Part shown: positions 32,209-40,224 of the stretch, piece by piece
How positions within the stretch are numbered: position 1 is the stretch's first letter
How the letters are laid out: each line of letters starts with the position of its first letter
NCBI GenBank assembly: GCA_029262005.1
Contig: JAJDAG010000083.1
Location: 1 to 49,448, forward strand
Length of the DNA: 49,448 bases
Reading direction: 5' to 3'
DNA from: Candidatus Zhuqueibacterota bacterium
Lineage (GTDB): Bacteria > Zhuqueibacterota > Zhuqueibacteria > Oceanimicrobiales > Oceanimicrobiaceae
Notes under the pieces: model-generated
Databases searched by the model: none
The model's input: only the letters and a program-made list of their open reading frames with translations
What the model was told of the DNA's origin: nothing
Program-made: the position numbers and the translations under genes

Positions 32209-35103
32209 TTAAAAATTGACACCCATTCCAATTTCAATTCTCCGTGGCTCGGAGAAATGCGTTTGATTGGTGTAAAAGTCGGTTTTGGTATTCACCACAT
32301 TCGGGAAACCAGTTTCACGGGCCCGCACTTCATCTACAGTGAAACGACCATCACCTGTGTCGTCGAAAACATTTATTTCGTTCAAAGTGTCAAACAGATT
32401 GAACACGCGCAAAAACAGATTTGCTTTCCTGCTGCCTCCCAACGGCACCTCATAGTAAGCGCGCAGGTCAAGACTGACGAAACCGGGCTTGTTTTCACTG
32501 TTGGTAAGCAACGTGGATACATCTGCGCCCGCACGCGGTGTAAAGGGTTGGCCGGAGCCATACTGAAAAATCAGGCTGCCGCCCCAGTTGCGCCGGGAGT
32601 AGGAGACGTTGGCATTAAGGGTGTGAAGTTGATCCCAATCGACATTTGTCAATTGAACCTCGGGATCGCGACCCTCAGCCCGTGCATTTCTGGCCGCTTC
32701 CGGATTGGAGTTCGTCGCTTTAGCAATTTGAAATGTGTAATCGAGATTGCCGGAAAATCCGCGGCTAAAGCGTTGGCCCACCGACAGGACAACACCGCGT
32801 ACGAAACCAAAGTCACTGTTGACTATTTTGTTGTAACTTTGCGACTCACCGAAAACCAGAATCGCATCCGAACTCGTGCCTGCAAGATCACGGATATCGC
32901 GAAAAAATATGGTGACATCCGTTGCAATGTCATCCGAAAGCTGTTGTTGCAGGCCGATTTCACCACTAATAGTAAACTCAGGTTTCAGATCGGCGTTTCC
33001 AATCGTACCTTGATTCCCGGTACCGGAGCCCAGCTCGAACTCTGGATTTTGATATAGGCGCTCAAAGCTCGGCACCTGGATGAAATACCCATATGAAAAA
33101 TGAAAGACCCCGCGATCGGTGATGGGGAAAGCTATACCAATGCGAGGACTGATACGCGTCTTTGTGCTGGCTTGCTTAAACCAGAATTGCTCCCTCTGAG
33201 CAATCGTGAGGGTCTCTTCACCGGGATCCTGAAAACCATCGCTATTGATGTCGTCAAAGCGATGTTCCGGCTTTATTGGATTGAAAATATTGGGATCCGT
33301 TTGATCGACGAGCACAACGCCGTCAGGGTCGAAATGGTCGATGCGCACGCCCAGATTCACGATCATGCTTTCAAACTCCATCTTGTCCTGAATATAGGCC
33401 GAGAATTCTATCGGCTTGTGCCGGTAAGTATCGTGAAACTCAGAACTGTTTGGCAGAACCTGAAAATCTACAAACGGATTGTCGGTTCCAGCATTGAATG
33501 ACCGCCCAACCGGCCGCAGGTCGATATCATCGAAAAAAATGTCGTGACGACGAAACTCAACCCCCGTTTTGACTTGATGATTGTTGGTGACTTGGCTTGT
33601 GATATCGAGCTTGCCCAAAAATGTTTTGGTTTCACGATGGAAGCGCTTTAGGTCGGTGCCCCCATTTCTGAAGCTGAAAGGCAACTCAGTCAACAAGTCG
33701 GGGTGGACATAGCGCTGTGGGTTGACGACCACTTGGCCTCCTTCTGCCGTCAAGAGCCGATTGCCGTCTGCGTCCGTTTGAAATTCCAGGTTCTCAAATG
33801 TCTTGGCTTCAAAGGTCTTGTCAAAAAGCGAAAAGCCAATGTCATAGAAAGTCCGGGCGCTGACGGCGTGGGTCCACTTGGCAATGTGCAAATTTCCAAC
33901 GCGGAACTTCTTTTGAGCACCGTCCGGATTCAAAAGGAAGGTTCTGTCAACCTCTCTGAAATCATCGTTGTTCCGCAGGTAGTTATAAGAAATTTTTATC
34001 GACGGGCTCAGCTTGTAGACCAGTTTTATCTGAGCAAACAACTCCTTACTACCATTCATATCGATGATTTTGCCATCGCCAATAGCAGAGGAGTCCGTCG
34101 GTATCAGCCGAAATGTGCTGTCGGCATTGAACACCGGAACGCCATTATCATCGGCTTCAAAGCTATTGGGAATAAAGTGTGGTAAAAATTTTCGTTGACC
34201 CCCAATCCAGCCGCCGCGGTTTATGTAGCGGCCGTTAACAAAGTAGAACAATTTATCTTTCAAAATAGGACCGTGCAGCGCTATTTCGAAATTGCGGGTG
34301 TCAAAAGGTGCTAACTCGTCAACACCCTTGAAGATGTCTGCGTTTGAACTCAGATGATCACCGGCATAAGTCGTAAATGAACCACCGAAGGAATTGCTGC
34401 CCTCTTTGGTTGCAATGTTAATGATGCCGGACTGCGCGTGGCCGTACTCGGCATTGAAAGCACCGCTGATCACTTGCAGTTCCTGCACAGCGTCTTTGTT
34501 AAAATCTATAACCGTGCCGCCATCGAACACATCGGTAACGGGGACGCCATCGACCAAGTAACCGATTTCCCCGGATCGCCCCCCGCGGATGTGCAGCGCC
34601 CCCTGGCTTGAAACAACGCCGGCCTGTAATTCTATTGCATCTGTCAGCTCCGCAATAGGCAGTGATGAGATCTCTTCAGCACCGACCACAGCGGTGGAAG
34701 CTGTCAGATCCCTCTGTACAAGCTCGCGTTCGGCGATAATGGTCACGCCCTCGCCAATGTCAACGACCTCCGGGCTGAGCTGGAAGTCAACTTTGGTGGT
34801 CAGATCGATTGAAACCCGGATATTTTGATAGGTCAACGATCCATACCCAATCATAGTGGCACGAAGGGAATAGATGCCCGGACTGATATTGAGAATAATG
34901 AAATTACCGTCGAGATCAGCGGCTGCTCCGGAACTCGTGCCCTCCAATATGATATTGGCGCCAGGTAGAGAATCACCGTTTTCGGCATCCGTTATCCGGC
35001 CTGCGAGCTTGCCGGTCGTCCCCGCAAATCCAGAATGAACTACCGTCAGACCACAGAAGATGGTCAGAACCGCAGCAAATAGTGTTCTGTATTGGATTTT
35101 CAT
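32209..35103 (-). CDS. TonB-dependent receptor with carboxypeptidase-regulatory N-domain (SusC/CirA-like)
   Basis: 964 residues. Signal peptide (TLFAAVLTIFCGLTVVHSGFA). An N-terminal CarboxypepD_reg-like beta-sandwich follows at ~31-110 (GKLAGRITDAENGDSLPGAN, LDGNFIILNISPGIYSL). The plug domain lies at ~130-240 (LHIRGGRSGEIGYLVDGVPV, VQELQVISGAFNAEYGHAQ, GIINIATKEG). The large barrel ends in ...GMGVNF with a C-terminal Phe. Such receptors import ligands across the outer membrane with energy from TonB-ExbBD, whose genes are not in the window. It is 63 bp downstream of the LacI-type gene and heads the cluster, so the ligand is probably starch oligosaccharide (inference). No SusD-like lipoprotein follows. 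Confidence 0.92.
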   Translation of the reverse strand: MKIQYRTLFAAVLTIFCGLTVVHSGFAGTTGKLAGRITDAENGDSLPGANIILEGTSSGAAADLDGNFIILNISPGIYSLRATMIGYGSLTYQNIRVSIDLTTKVDFQLSPEVVDIGEGVTIIAERELVQRDLTASTAVVGAEEISSLPIAELTDAIELQAGVVSSQGALHIRGGRSGEIGYLVDGVPVTDVFDGGTVIDFNKDAVQELQVISGAFNAEYGHAQSGIINIATKEGSNSFGGSFTTYAGDHLSSNADIFKGVDELAPFDTRNFEIALHGPILKDKLFYFVNGRYINRGGWIGGQRKFLPHFIPNSFEADDNGVPVFNADSTFRLIPTDSSAIGDGKIIDMNGSKELFAQIKLVYKLSPSIKISYNYLRNNDDFREVDRTFLLNPDGAQKKFRVGNLHIAKWTHAVSARTFYDIGFSLFDKTFEAKTFENLEFQTDADGNRLLTAEGGQVVVNPQRYVHPDLLTELPFSFRNGGTDLKRFHRETKTFLGKLDITSQVTNNHQVKTGVEFRRHDIFFDDIDLRPVGRSFNAGTDNPFVDFQVLPNSSEFHDTYRHKPIEFSAYIQDKMEFESMIVNLGVRIDHFDPDGVVLVDQTDPNIFNPIKPEHRFDDINSDGFQDPGEETLTIAQREQFWFKQASTKTRISPRIGIAFPITDRGVFHFSYGYFIQVPSFERLYQNPEFELGSGTGNQGTIGNADLKPEFTISGEIGLQQQLSDDIATDVTIFFRDIRDLAGTSSDAILVFGESQSYNKIVNSDFGFVRGVVLSVGQRFSRGFSGNLDYTFQIAKATNSNPEAARNARAEGRDPEVQLTNVDWDQLHTLNANVSYSRRNWGGSLIFQYGSGQPFTPRAGADVSTLLTNSENKPGFVSLDLRAYYEVPLGGSRKANLFLRVFNLFDTLNEINVFDDTGDGRFTVDEVRARETGFPNVVNTKTDFYTNQTHFSEPRRIEIGMGVNF

Positions 35104-35166
35104 AGATCCGATTCCGCGTTTAAGACAAAACGATTATTTTCATGTCGGTAGAAGGCAAAAAAAAAT

Positions 35167-36201
35167 TTATTGTGCAAGCCGATGCTGGTTCCGTTGTGCA
35201 CCACAAGTCTCCCGGACAACGATTTCAGTGCCAAGCTGCTTTTGGAAACCCTGATCCGGCAAGCTATCTATTCGGCTCATCAAGCGCTCGACTGCCAGCT
35301 CCCCCATTTCAATCGTCGGTTGCTTCACGGTGGTAAGACCGACGTAACTTGCTAACTCAATATCATCAAAACCGACAATAGCGATGTCTTCCGGGATGCG
35401 CAGATTCCGCTCGCGTACCGCCTGCATAGCGCCAATTGCCTGAATATCGCTGGAAACAAAAACGGCACGTGGTCGCGACTCTGACAAATCAAGCAACTGC
35501 AGCATGGCGGTGTACCCACTCTGTTTGTTGAAACCATCTGCTTCGTTGGCAAAATCGCATGCAACAAAATGCTGGTCGTGAAACGCGAGTCCATTGTCAC
35601 GAAGGGCCTTCTTGTAACCCTCCAAGCGCAACCGCGCAGGCACGCTGTTCAATTGACCATCAATCATTGCAATGTCATGATATCCAAGATCAATAAGATG
35701 TTTCGTTGCCAGGTATGCGCCTTCGACGTTATCAACTTTGATGGAATCCAAGTCCGGGTGAAAACTATCTACCAGCACGATCGGAAACCCTTTCTGGTTA
35801 AACACGGCCGCATCCTCATTCGATATCTCTAACGAAATGTAAAGAATGCCATCAACCCGGCGCTCTTTCAATACTCTGTTGAGGAATGTTTCCTTCTTAT
35901 TCGTTTGGTCTACGCTATAAAGAATCAGGTCATTCTCGTATTGAGTAATCTTGCGTTGAATCCCCGCGAGTAATTGCACAAAAAAGTACCCAGTAAAGAA
36001 AGGGATGATGCAACCGATGCTGTTGGTCCGTCTGCGCGCAAGGCTTTGCGCCATACTGTGTGGCTGATAATTCAGCTCTTCGATTGCTTGCTCAACCTTG
36101 AGCCGGGTTTTCTCGGACAGGTTCGGTTGTTTGTTTATGGCGCGTGATACTGTGCCAATGCCAACACCTGCCCGCTTTGCAACATCGTATATTGTTGCCA
36201 C
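35167..36201 (-). CDS. LacI-family transcriptional regulator
   Basis: 344 residues from a GTG at 36201, preceded by AAGGGA at 8-9 nt. The open frame extends upstream to 36303, but the extra 34 residues are Cys-rich and unlike the family. The N-terminal HTH is complete: ATIYDVAKRAGVGIGTVSRAI at residues 2-22 (positions 36198-36136), then the hinge PHSMAQSLARRRTNSIGCI. The periplasmic-binding-like sensor domain follows (YFFVQLLAGIQRKI, GFPIVLVDSF, YTAMLQLLDL, VGFDDIELASYVGLTTVKQP). It should bind an alpha-glucan-derived sugar and release operators. Its position at the head of the cluster marks it as the local regulator. A TTTGTGCGTACAAA palindrome in its own leader suggests autoregulation. Confidence 0.93.
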   Translation of the reverse strand: MATIYDVAKRAGVGIGTVSRAINKQPNLSEKTRLKVEQAIEELNYQPHSMAQSLARRRTNSIGCIIPFFTGYFFVQLLAGIQRKITQYENDLILYSVDQTNKKETFLNRVLKERRVDGILYISLEISNEDAAVFNQKGFPIVLVDSFHPDLDSIKVDNVEGAYLATKHLIDLGYHDIAMIDGQLNSVPARLRLEGYKKALRDNGLAFHDQHFVACDFANEADGFNKQSGYTAMLQLLDLSESRPRAVFVSSDIQAIGAMQAVRERNLRIPEDIAIVGFDDIELASYVGLTTVKQPTIEMGELAVERLMSRIDSLPDQGFQKQLGTEIVVRETCGAQRNQHRLAQ

Positions 36202-36225
36202 CCATATTCCCTTTCTATATGACAA

Positions 36226-36239
36226 TTTGTGCGTACAAA
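36226..36239 (-). promoter_or_regulatory. Candidate LacI-family operator in the leader of the regulator gene
   Basis: TTTGTGC-GTACAAA is a near-perfect 14-bp palindrome with central CG, the usual form of LacI-family operators. It lies 25-38 nt before the GTG start. The only similar site seen in intergenic DNA of the window is the one before glgA (6061-6074). Confidence 0.45.
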
Positions 36240-36374
36240 ATGAAGGCTGGGCCTTGCAAAAAAATGAACAGCGCGAAGCACAAAACTGAATGACGAACGA
36301 CAAGAGTTAACAGCAAATCTGGAAACACCTCTACGAAGGATAAGAAAACATCAAAGATTGGAAGTGCTTCCATG

Positions 36375-36403
36375 AGCATAATAAATAAGCGCGACAGAGT
36401 CAA
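36375..36403 (-). promoter_or_regulatory. Predicted sigma70 promoter for the LacI-type gene
   Basis: On the minus strand TTGACT (36403-36398) and TATGCT (36380-36375) are spaced by exactly 17 bp, matching the consensus at 5/6 and 4/6. Predicted start near 36368 gives a leader of about 165 nt that contains the operator candidate. It could drive the downstream cluster too. Confidence 0.5.
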
Positions 36404-36558
36404 GAACTTTTTAAACTTTTTTAATAATTATTGAGTCGAGTGGAAATAGCGTGGTACTGTCGTGTGGAGCCGTTCAATGGTATCAATTCGGTAAATGCTA
36501 TGTTGAAGACCGGCAAGCAAAACAAACTCTTACCCGGAAAAACATGAATCATGCCAGG

Positions 36559-38349
36559 TTAAGTCGCCTTATTCAAGGATAATGACAGGGTGCTTTTCTC
36601 ATTCTCAAGCGCCATACAGCGTGACAATAAACTTCGCCGCACATCAGCCTCGCCCCCGCACGCCTTAAGCTGCTCGCGAACTGCAGCGATTTCTTGTTGA
36701 AGTTGCTCCTTGCGAATGGTTAAGATGCAATCCTCAGCCCACTTTTCCGCATCCAAATCCGGTCGCTCCCTTGCCAGTTCCTGCACAATAAACTCAGATA
36801 TTCTAACATCGTTAAAGCGCTGCACAATTTCTATCTGCGTAGGCTGACGTCCTCCTCTCTGCTGGTTTTTATGAAAGTCGAGAACCGGCAGCAAATAGTG
36901 CCCTTCGCCCACCTTGAGGTCGAAGTGGTCAAATATGAGCTCGCTAGTTGACCAGTCGTGCAATAAAATTCTGACCAGGTCATCGACTGCTTTCTCCGAT
37001 TTTGTCTGTTTTCCGGGCTTTGGTGCAGTGCTCATGCCGGCTAACCTTGCATCTTTTCTGGCCTGCTGCTGCAGGACTTTCTGCAATTCAGCCCAGAGGT
37101 CCTTTTCGTTGACATGCAGCCGTTCTGCAATATCCGAAACCACCATACTGCGTTGAATGCGATCTTTAACCCGGGCCACAGAGGCAAGCAACGATTGTAC
37201 ACCTTCTTCACGTTTTTCCGGGGCTATCTGAAGTAGTAGCGTCAGTTTGTAGTCAAACAAATGTTTTGCATTGCTGACCCGGTCGAGCAATTTCTCCTGG
37301 CCAAACTCGCGAACAAAGCTGTCCGGATCATGTCCATCCGGCAAAGTGGCAATGTAAACTTCCACATCATTTTCGACTAAGACATCCGCGCCGCGAATGC
37401 TTGCTGCAGCGCCTGCTGTGTCACTGTCATACATGAGCACCACATGCCGCGTATAGCGCCGGATAAGCGCGGCCTGCTCCTGTGTGAGTGCTGTGCCGGA
37501 AGTCGCCACCACGTTGCCGATACCATTGGCCAGGAGGCTGAGCAAATCCATGTAGCCCTCCACGAAGATAGCTTTATCCTGACGCCTGATATCATCCCGG
37601 TTTTGAAACAGGCCGTAAAGAATTTTGCTCTTTTCATAGACGGGTGTCTCCGGCGAATTTATATATTTCGGCGATTTAGGCTGCTCTTTCATAACACGGC
37701 CACCAAAAGCCACAACTCTGCCTGATAAATTTTTGATGGGAAACATGATGCGCTCACGGAAACGATCGTAGCACTTTCCTCCTTCTTTTTGCAGCGCGAG
37801 ACCTGCCGCCACAAGCGTGTCCACATCGTTGGCGGTCTTACCAGCCTGTTGAATGAGGCCATCCCAATCATGGGTTGCGTAACCGAGTCCAAACGCTTTC
37901 ATATTTTCTACACTTAATCCCCTGCTCTGAAAATATTTCAACGCTTCCTCGCCTGTTGAAGCAAAGAGGTTCTGCTGAAACCAGTCCATGGCAAACTCGC
38001 AGATATGGTAAAGCGCTTCGTTTTGCTTCGCCTGTCCTTCGTCGCGCTCCTCCCATTCCAAATCGATATTGGCCCGGCCGGCCAGAAGCTTTACTGCCTC
38101 AGGAAAGCCAATACCCTCATGTCGCATCAGAAACGTGAATACATTGCCGCCGGCGCCGCAGCCAAAACAATGGAAGATTTGCTTATCCTGATTTATGCTA
38201 AATGAGGGGCTTTTCTCATTGTGAAAAGGGCACAGGCCAAATTGATTCTGCCCTTTCTTCTTAAGAGTAACATATGCGGAAACAAGATCCAGAATGTCAG
38301 TAGCCATTCTGATTTCATCGATTTTATTTTCAGGGATAGTATGTGGCAC
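36559..38349 (-). CDS. dnaG: DNA primase DnaG
   Basis: 596 residues, normal length. It makes RNA primers for replication. The CHC2 zinc-binding domain has Cys40, His43, Cys61 and Cys64 (LCPFHNEKSPSF, HCFGCGAGG). The catalytic core has RIMFPIKNLSGRVVAFGGRV, and the TOPRIM domain has IFVEGYMD with the Glu, and VLMYDSDTAG with the DxD metal ligands. A C-terminal helical helicase-binding domain (~445-596) is present. The start is GTG, giving MPHTIPENKIDEIR in line with the family. It follows the HD-GYP gene by 36 bp, so the two may be co-transcribed. No rpoD or rpsU is adjacent, unlike in the classical macromolecular-synthesis operon. Confidence 0.96.
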   Translation of the reverse strand: MPHTIPENKIDEIRMATDILDLVSAYVTLKKKGQNQFGLCPFHNEKSPSFSINQDKQIFHCFGCGAGGNVFTFLMRHEGIGFPEAVKLLAGRANIDLEWEERDEGQAKQNEALYHICEFAMDWFQQNLFASTGEEALKYFQSRGLSVENMKAFGLGYATHDWDGLIQQAGKTANDVDTLVAAGLALQKEGGKCYDRFRERIMFPIKNLSGRVVAFGGRVMKEQPKSPKYINSPETPVYEKSKILYGLFQNRDDIRRQDKAIFVEGYMDLLSLLANGIGNVVATSGTALTQEQAALIRRYTRHVVLMYDSDTAGAAASIRGADVLVENDVEVYIATLPDGHDPDSFVREFGQEKLLDRVSNAKHLFDYKLTLLLQIAPEKREEGVQSLLASVARVKDRIQRSMVVSDIAERLHVNEKDLWAELQKVLQQQARKDARLAGMSTAPKPGKQTKSEKAVDDLVRILLHDWSTSELIFDHFDLKVGEGHYLLPVLDFHKNQQRGGRQPTQIEIVQRFNDVRISEFIVQELARERPDLDAEKWAEDCILTIRKEQLQQEIAAVREQLKACGGEADVRRSLLSRCMALENEKSTLSLSLNKAT

Positions 38350-38385
38350 TTTAGTTACAAAGACCTGGTTTGGTGCAATATTTCT

Positions 38386-39936
38386 CTATTCATCCTCATC
38401 TTCAAGAGCCGGGTTTTCATAGAGCTTTCTGCGAATGAACAGTTCTACAATATCGCTATCAATTTTGCCGGCGCGTGCTTCTTCTTGAAGTATTGCGAGG
38501 GTTTTTTCGATTGGTATCGCTTTTTTGTAAGGCCGATCAGGTGAGCTAAGAGCATCAAAGATGTCGGCAATACAGAGAATGCGTGCCGGCAGAGAGATCT
38601 CGCTGCCTTTCAGGCCCAAAGGGTAACCACTGCCATCCAGATACTCATGATGGCCGGCTGCATGTTTGGGAATATTTCGCAAATCTTTTGTAAATGGAAT
38701 TTTCTCAAGTATATCAATTGTGTAGGCCACATGTGCTTGAATCTCTTCATACTCCCCAGGGGTCAAATTGCCTTTTACAACCGACAAATTCTCAAACTCG
38801 TGCCGGGTCAGAAAATAGCAAAGCTCGCCACTGCTGTCGCTGTAAGTGCGTTCGGCGAGTTTCTGAAGCCGTGATAATGCTTCGTTATTGAGATAGCCGG
38901 GAACATTAATTTGTTGCACAAATGCAAAGGCCGCATCGATTTCCTGCATTTGCCTCTCAATTTCATCCTGCATTTTCTCAACTTCAACCAACCCCCCGTT
39001 ACCTTTGCTCAGTGCCTGCACTTTTTCCCGCAAATAACCGTTTTGAATACCAACTCTGATACCCTCAAAGCGTTGTCGTATAACTTCCAGCTCAACGCGA
39101 GTCAGCTTGTTCGCTTTCTCTAGAACACTTTCGCGAACACCAATCTTACCAATATCATGTAACCAGCCGGCCATGCGTAATTCTTCGATTTCCTCTGGTG
39201 AAAAGTGGGTTTCTCCGAGACGGCCCTCAGTTTCACGATTAATCGAATCAGCAATGCGCACCGAATACTTGGCCACTCTGCCGGAATGGCCAGCCGTGTG
39301 TGGACTCCTGGCGTCAATTGCTTTGGCCGAGTAGCGAACCAGAGATTTGAACAGATTCTTGATTTCTGCAAAGAGTTTGACATTGCGGATGGCCACTGCA
39401 GCCTGTGATGCCAGAGACAAGACCAGGCTTTCATATTTTTGCTCGAACGGCACAACCTCTCCGGATGCTGTCAGGGAATTTATTAACTGCAACACGCCAG
39501 TGACGCTTCCGGATGAATCGCGCATTGGCACCACCAGCATGGATTTTGAGCGGTAGTTATTCTGAGCATCAAATTGTTTGTTGATCTGATACGCCACTGT
39601 TGGTGGAATCTTATAAACATCTGGTATGTTCAGCAACTCGCCGGTAATCGCCACATAGCCGGCAATGCTGTGCTTGCTTAAAGGCAGGTAGAATGATTTG
39701 AAGGGCTCTTTTTCACCATCCCGTTTTTGTAAAGATTCTGTCTGCGCAACGGTAAAGTTGAGCCGCTTGTCCTCTATTATATATAGGCTTCCACCATCCG
39801 CATGGGTGAAATGACATGCTTCACGAACGATGCGTTCAAGCAGATTGTTTAGGTTTTGCTCGCTCGAAAGGGCAATTCCAATCGCATTGAGTTTGTGAAT
39901 CTGATCTTCAAGCTCAGAGTTGTGAATGACAGCCAT
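38386..39936 (-). CDS. GAF-domain HD-GYP phosphodiesterase (probable cyclic-di-GMP hydrolase)
   Basis: 516 residues, cytoplasmic. An N-terminal GAF sensor domain spans ~15-190 (GSLYIIEDKRLNFTV, SIAGYVAITGELLNI, MLVVPMRDSSGSVTGVLQL). The HD-GYP domain runs from ~200: HTAGHSGRV (213-221), the metal-binding HDIGKIG (260-266), HAAGHHEYLDGSGYP (425-439, including GYP at 437-439) and ADIFDALSSPDRPY. Such proteins break down cyclic-di-GMP to GMP or pGpG. About 100 residues between HD and GYP (~285-385) form a helical insert not usual for the core domain. Its role here beside dnaG is unknown. No link to starch genes is evident. Confidence 0.92.
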   Translation of the reverse strand: MAVIHNSELEDQIHKLNAIGIALSSEQNLNNLLERIVREACHFTHADGGSLYIIEDKRLNFTVAQTESLQKRDGEKEPFKSFYLPLSKHSIAGYVAITGELLNIPDVYKIPPTVAYQINKQFDAQNNYRSKSMLVVPMRDSSGSVTGVLQLINSLTASGEVVPFEQKYESLVLSLASQAAVAIRNVKLFAEIKNLFKSLVRYSAKAIDARSPHTAGHSGRVAKYSVRIADSINRETEGRLGETHFSPEEIEELRMAGWLHDIGKIGVRESVLEKANKLTRVELEVIRQRFEGIRVGIQNGYLREKVQALSKGNGGLVEVEKMQDEIERQMQEIDAAFAFVQQINVPGYLNNEALSRLQKLAERTYSDSSGELCYFLTRHEFENLSVVKGNLTPGEYEEIQAHVAYTIDILEKIPFTKDLRNIPKHAAGHHEYLDGSGYPLGLKGSEISLPARILCIADIFDALSSPDRPYKKAIPIEKTLAILQEEARAGKIDSDIVELFIRRKLYENPALEDEDE

Positions 39937-40224
39937 AGCCTCAATTATCTTTCCAGGAAACCCTGGTCCCCTTGCCGAGCGTCAACCTAAAATTGAGCAT
40001 ATCCAAGTACGGCAGATGCTTATCCAGTTTATCTTTACTCAACAATGCAATCTAATGCAGACAACAAGCAGGCACCCCATCGGCCTTTCAAACTCCACCC
40101 GTTATTGCCCTTACTTTCTCACGATTCAAATTCGAAAATCGTTTCCTCGATGCCAACTTTTAATAAAAATCGAATTAGAAATATGAGCAATTATGGTCAA
40201 AAAAGCAAACGTAATTCGCAGGGT

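Larger units (their letters stand above)
36202..36558. other. 357-bp intergenic region between dnaG and the LacI-type gene
   Basis: No gene is supported. It holds the ribosome site, an operator candidate (36226-36239) and a good promoter (36375-36403) for the LacI-type gene, then AT-rich DNA. Near the dnaG stop is a weak CATG-ATT-CATG hairpin followed by five T on the minus strand (about 36540-36555), which could act as a poor terminator. Confidence 0.6.

Noticed and set aside
27094-35103. SusD homologue next to the receptor
   Set aside because: Neither neighbour has a lipoprotein signal or TPR-like helices typical of SusD; the large neighbour is beta-rich and Asp-rich instead.
35157-35166. 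T-run on the minus strand right after the LacI-type stop as a terminator
   Set aside because: Nine T (minus strand) follow the stop, but no stable stem could be found before them.
36202-36303. Upstream extension of the LacI-type gene to 36303
   Set aside because: The extra residues are unlike the family, the first codon is TTG without a ribosome site, and the GTG at 36201 has a good one before the HTH.
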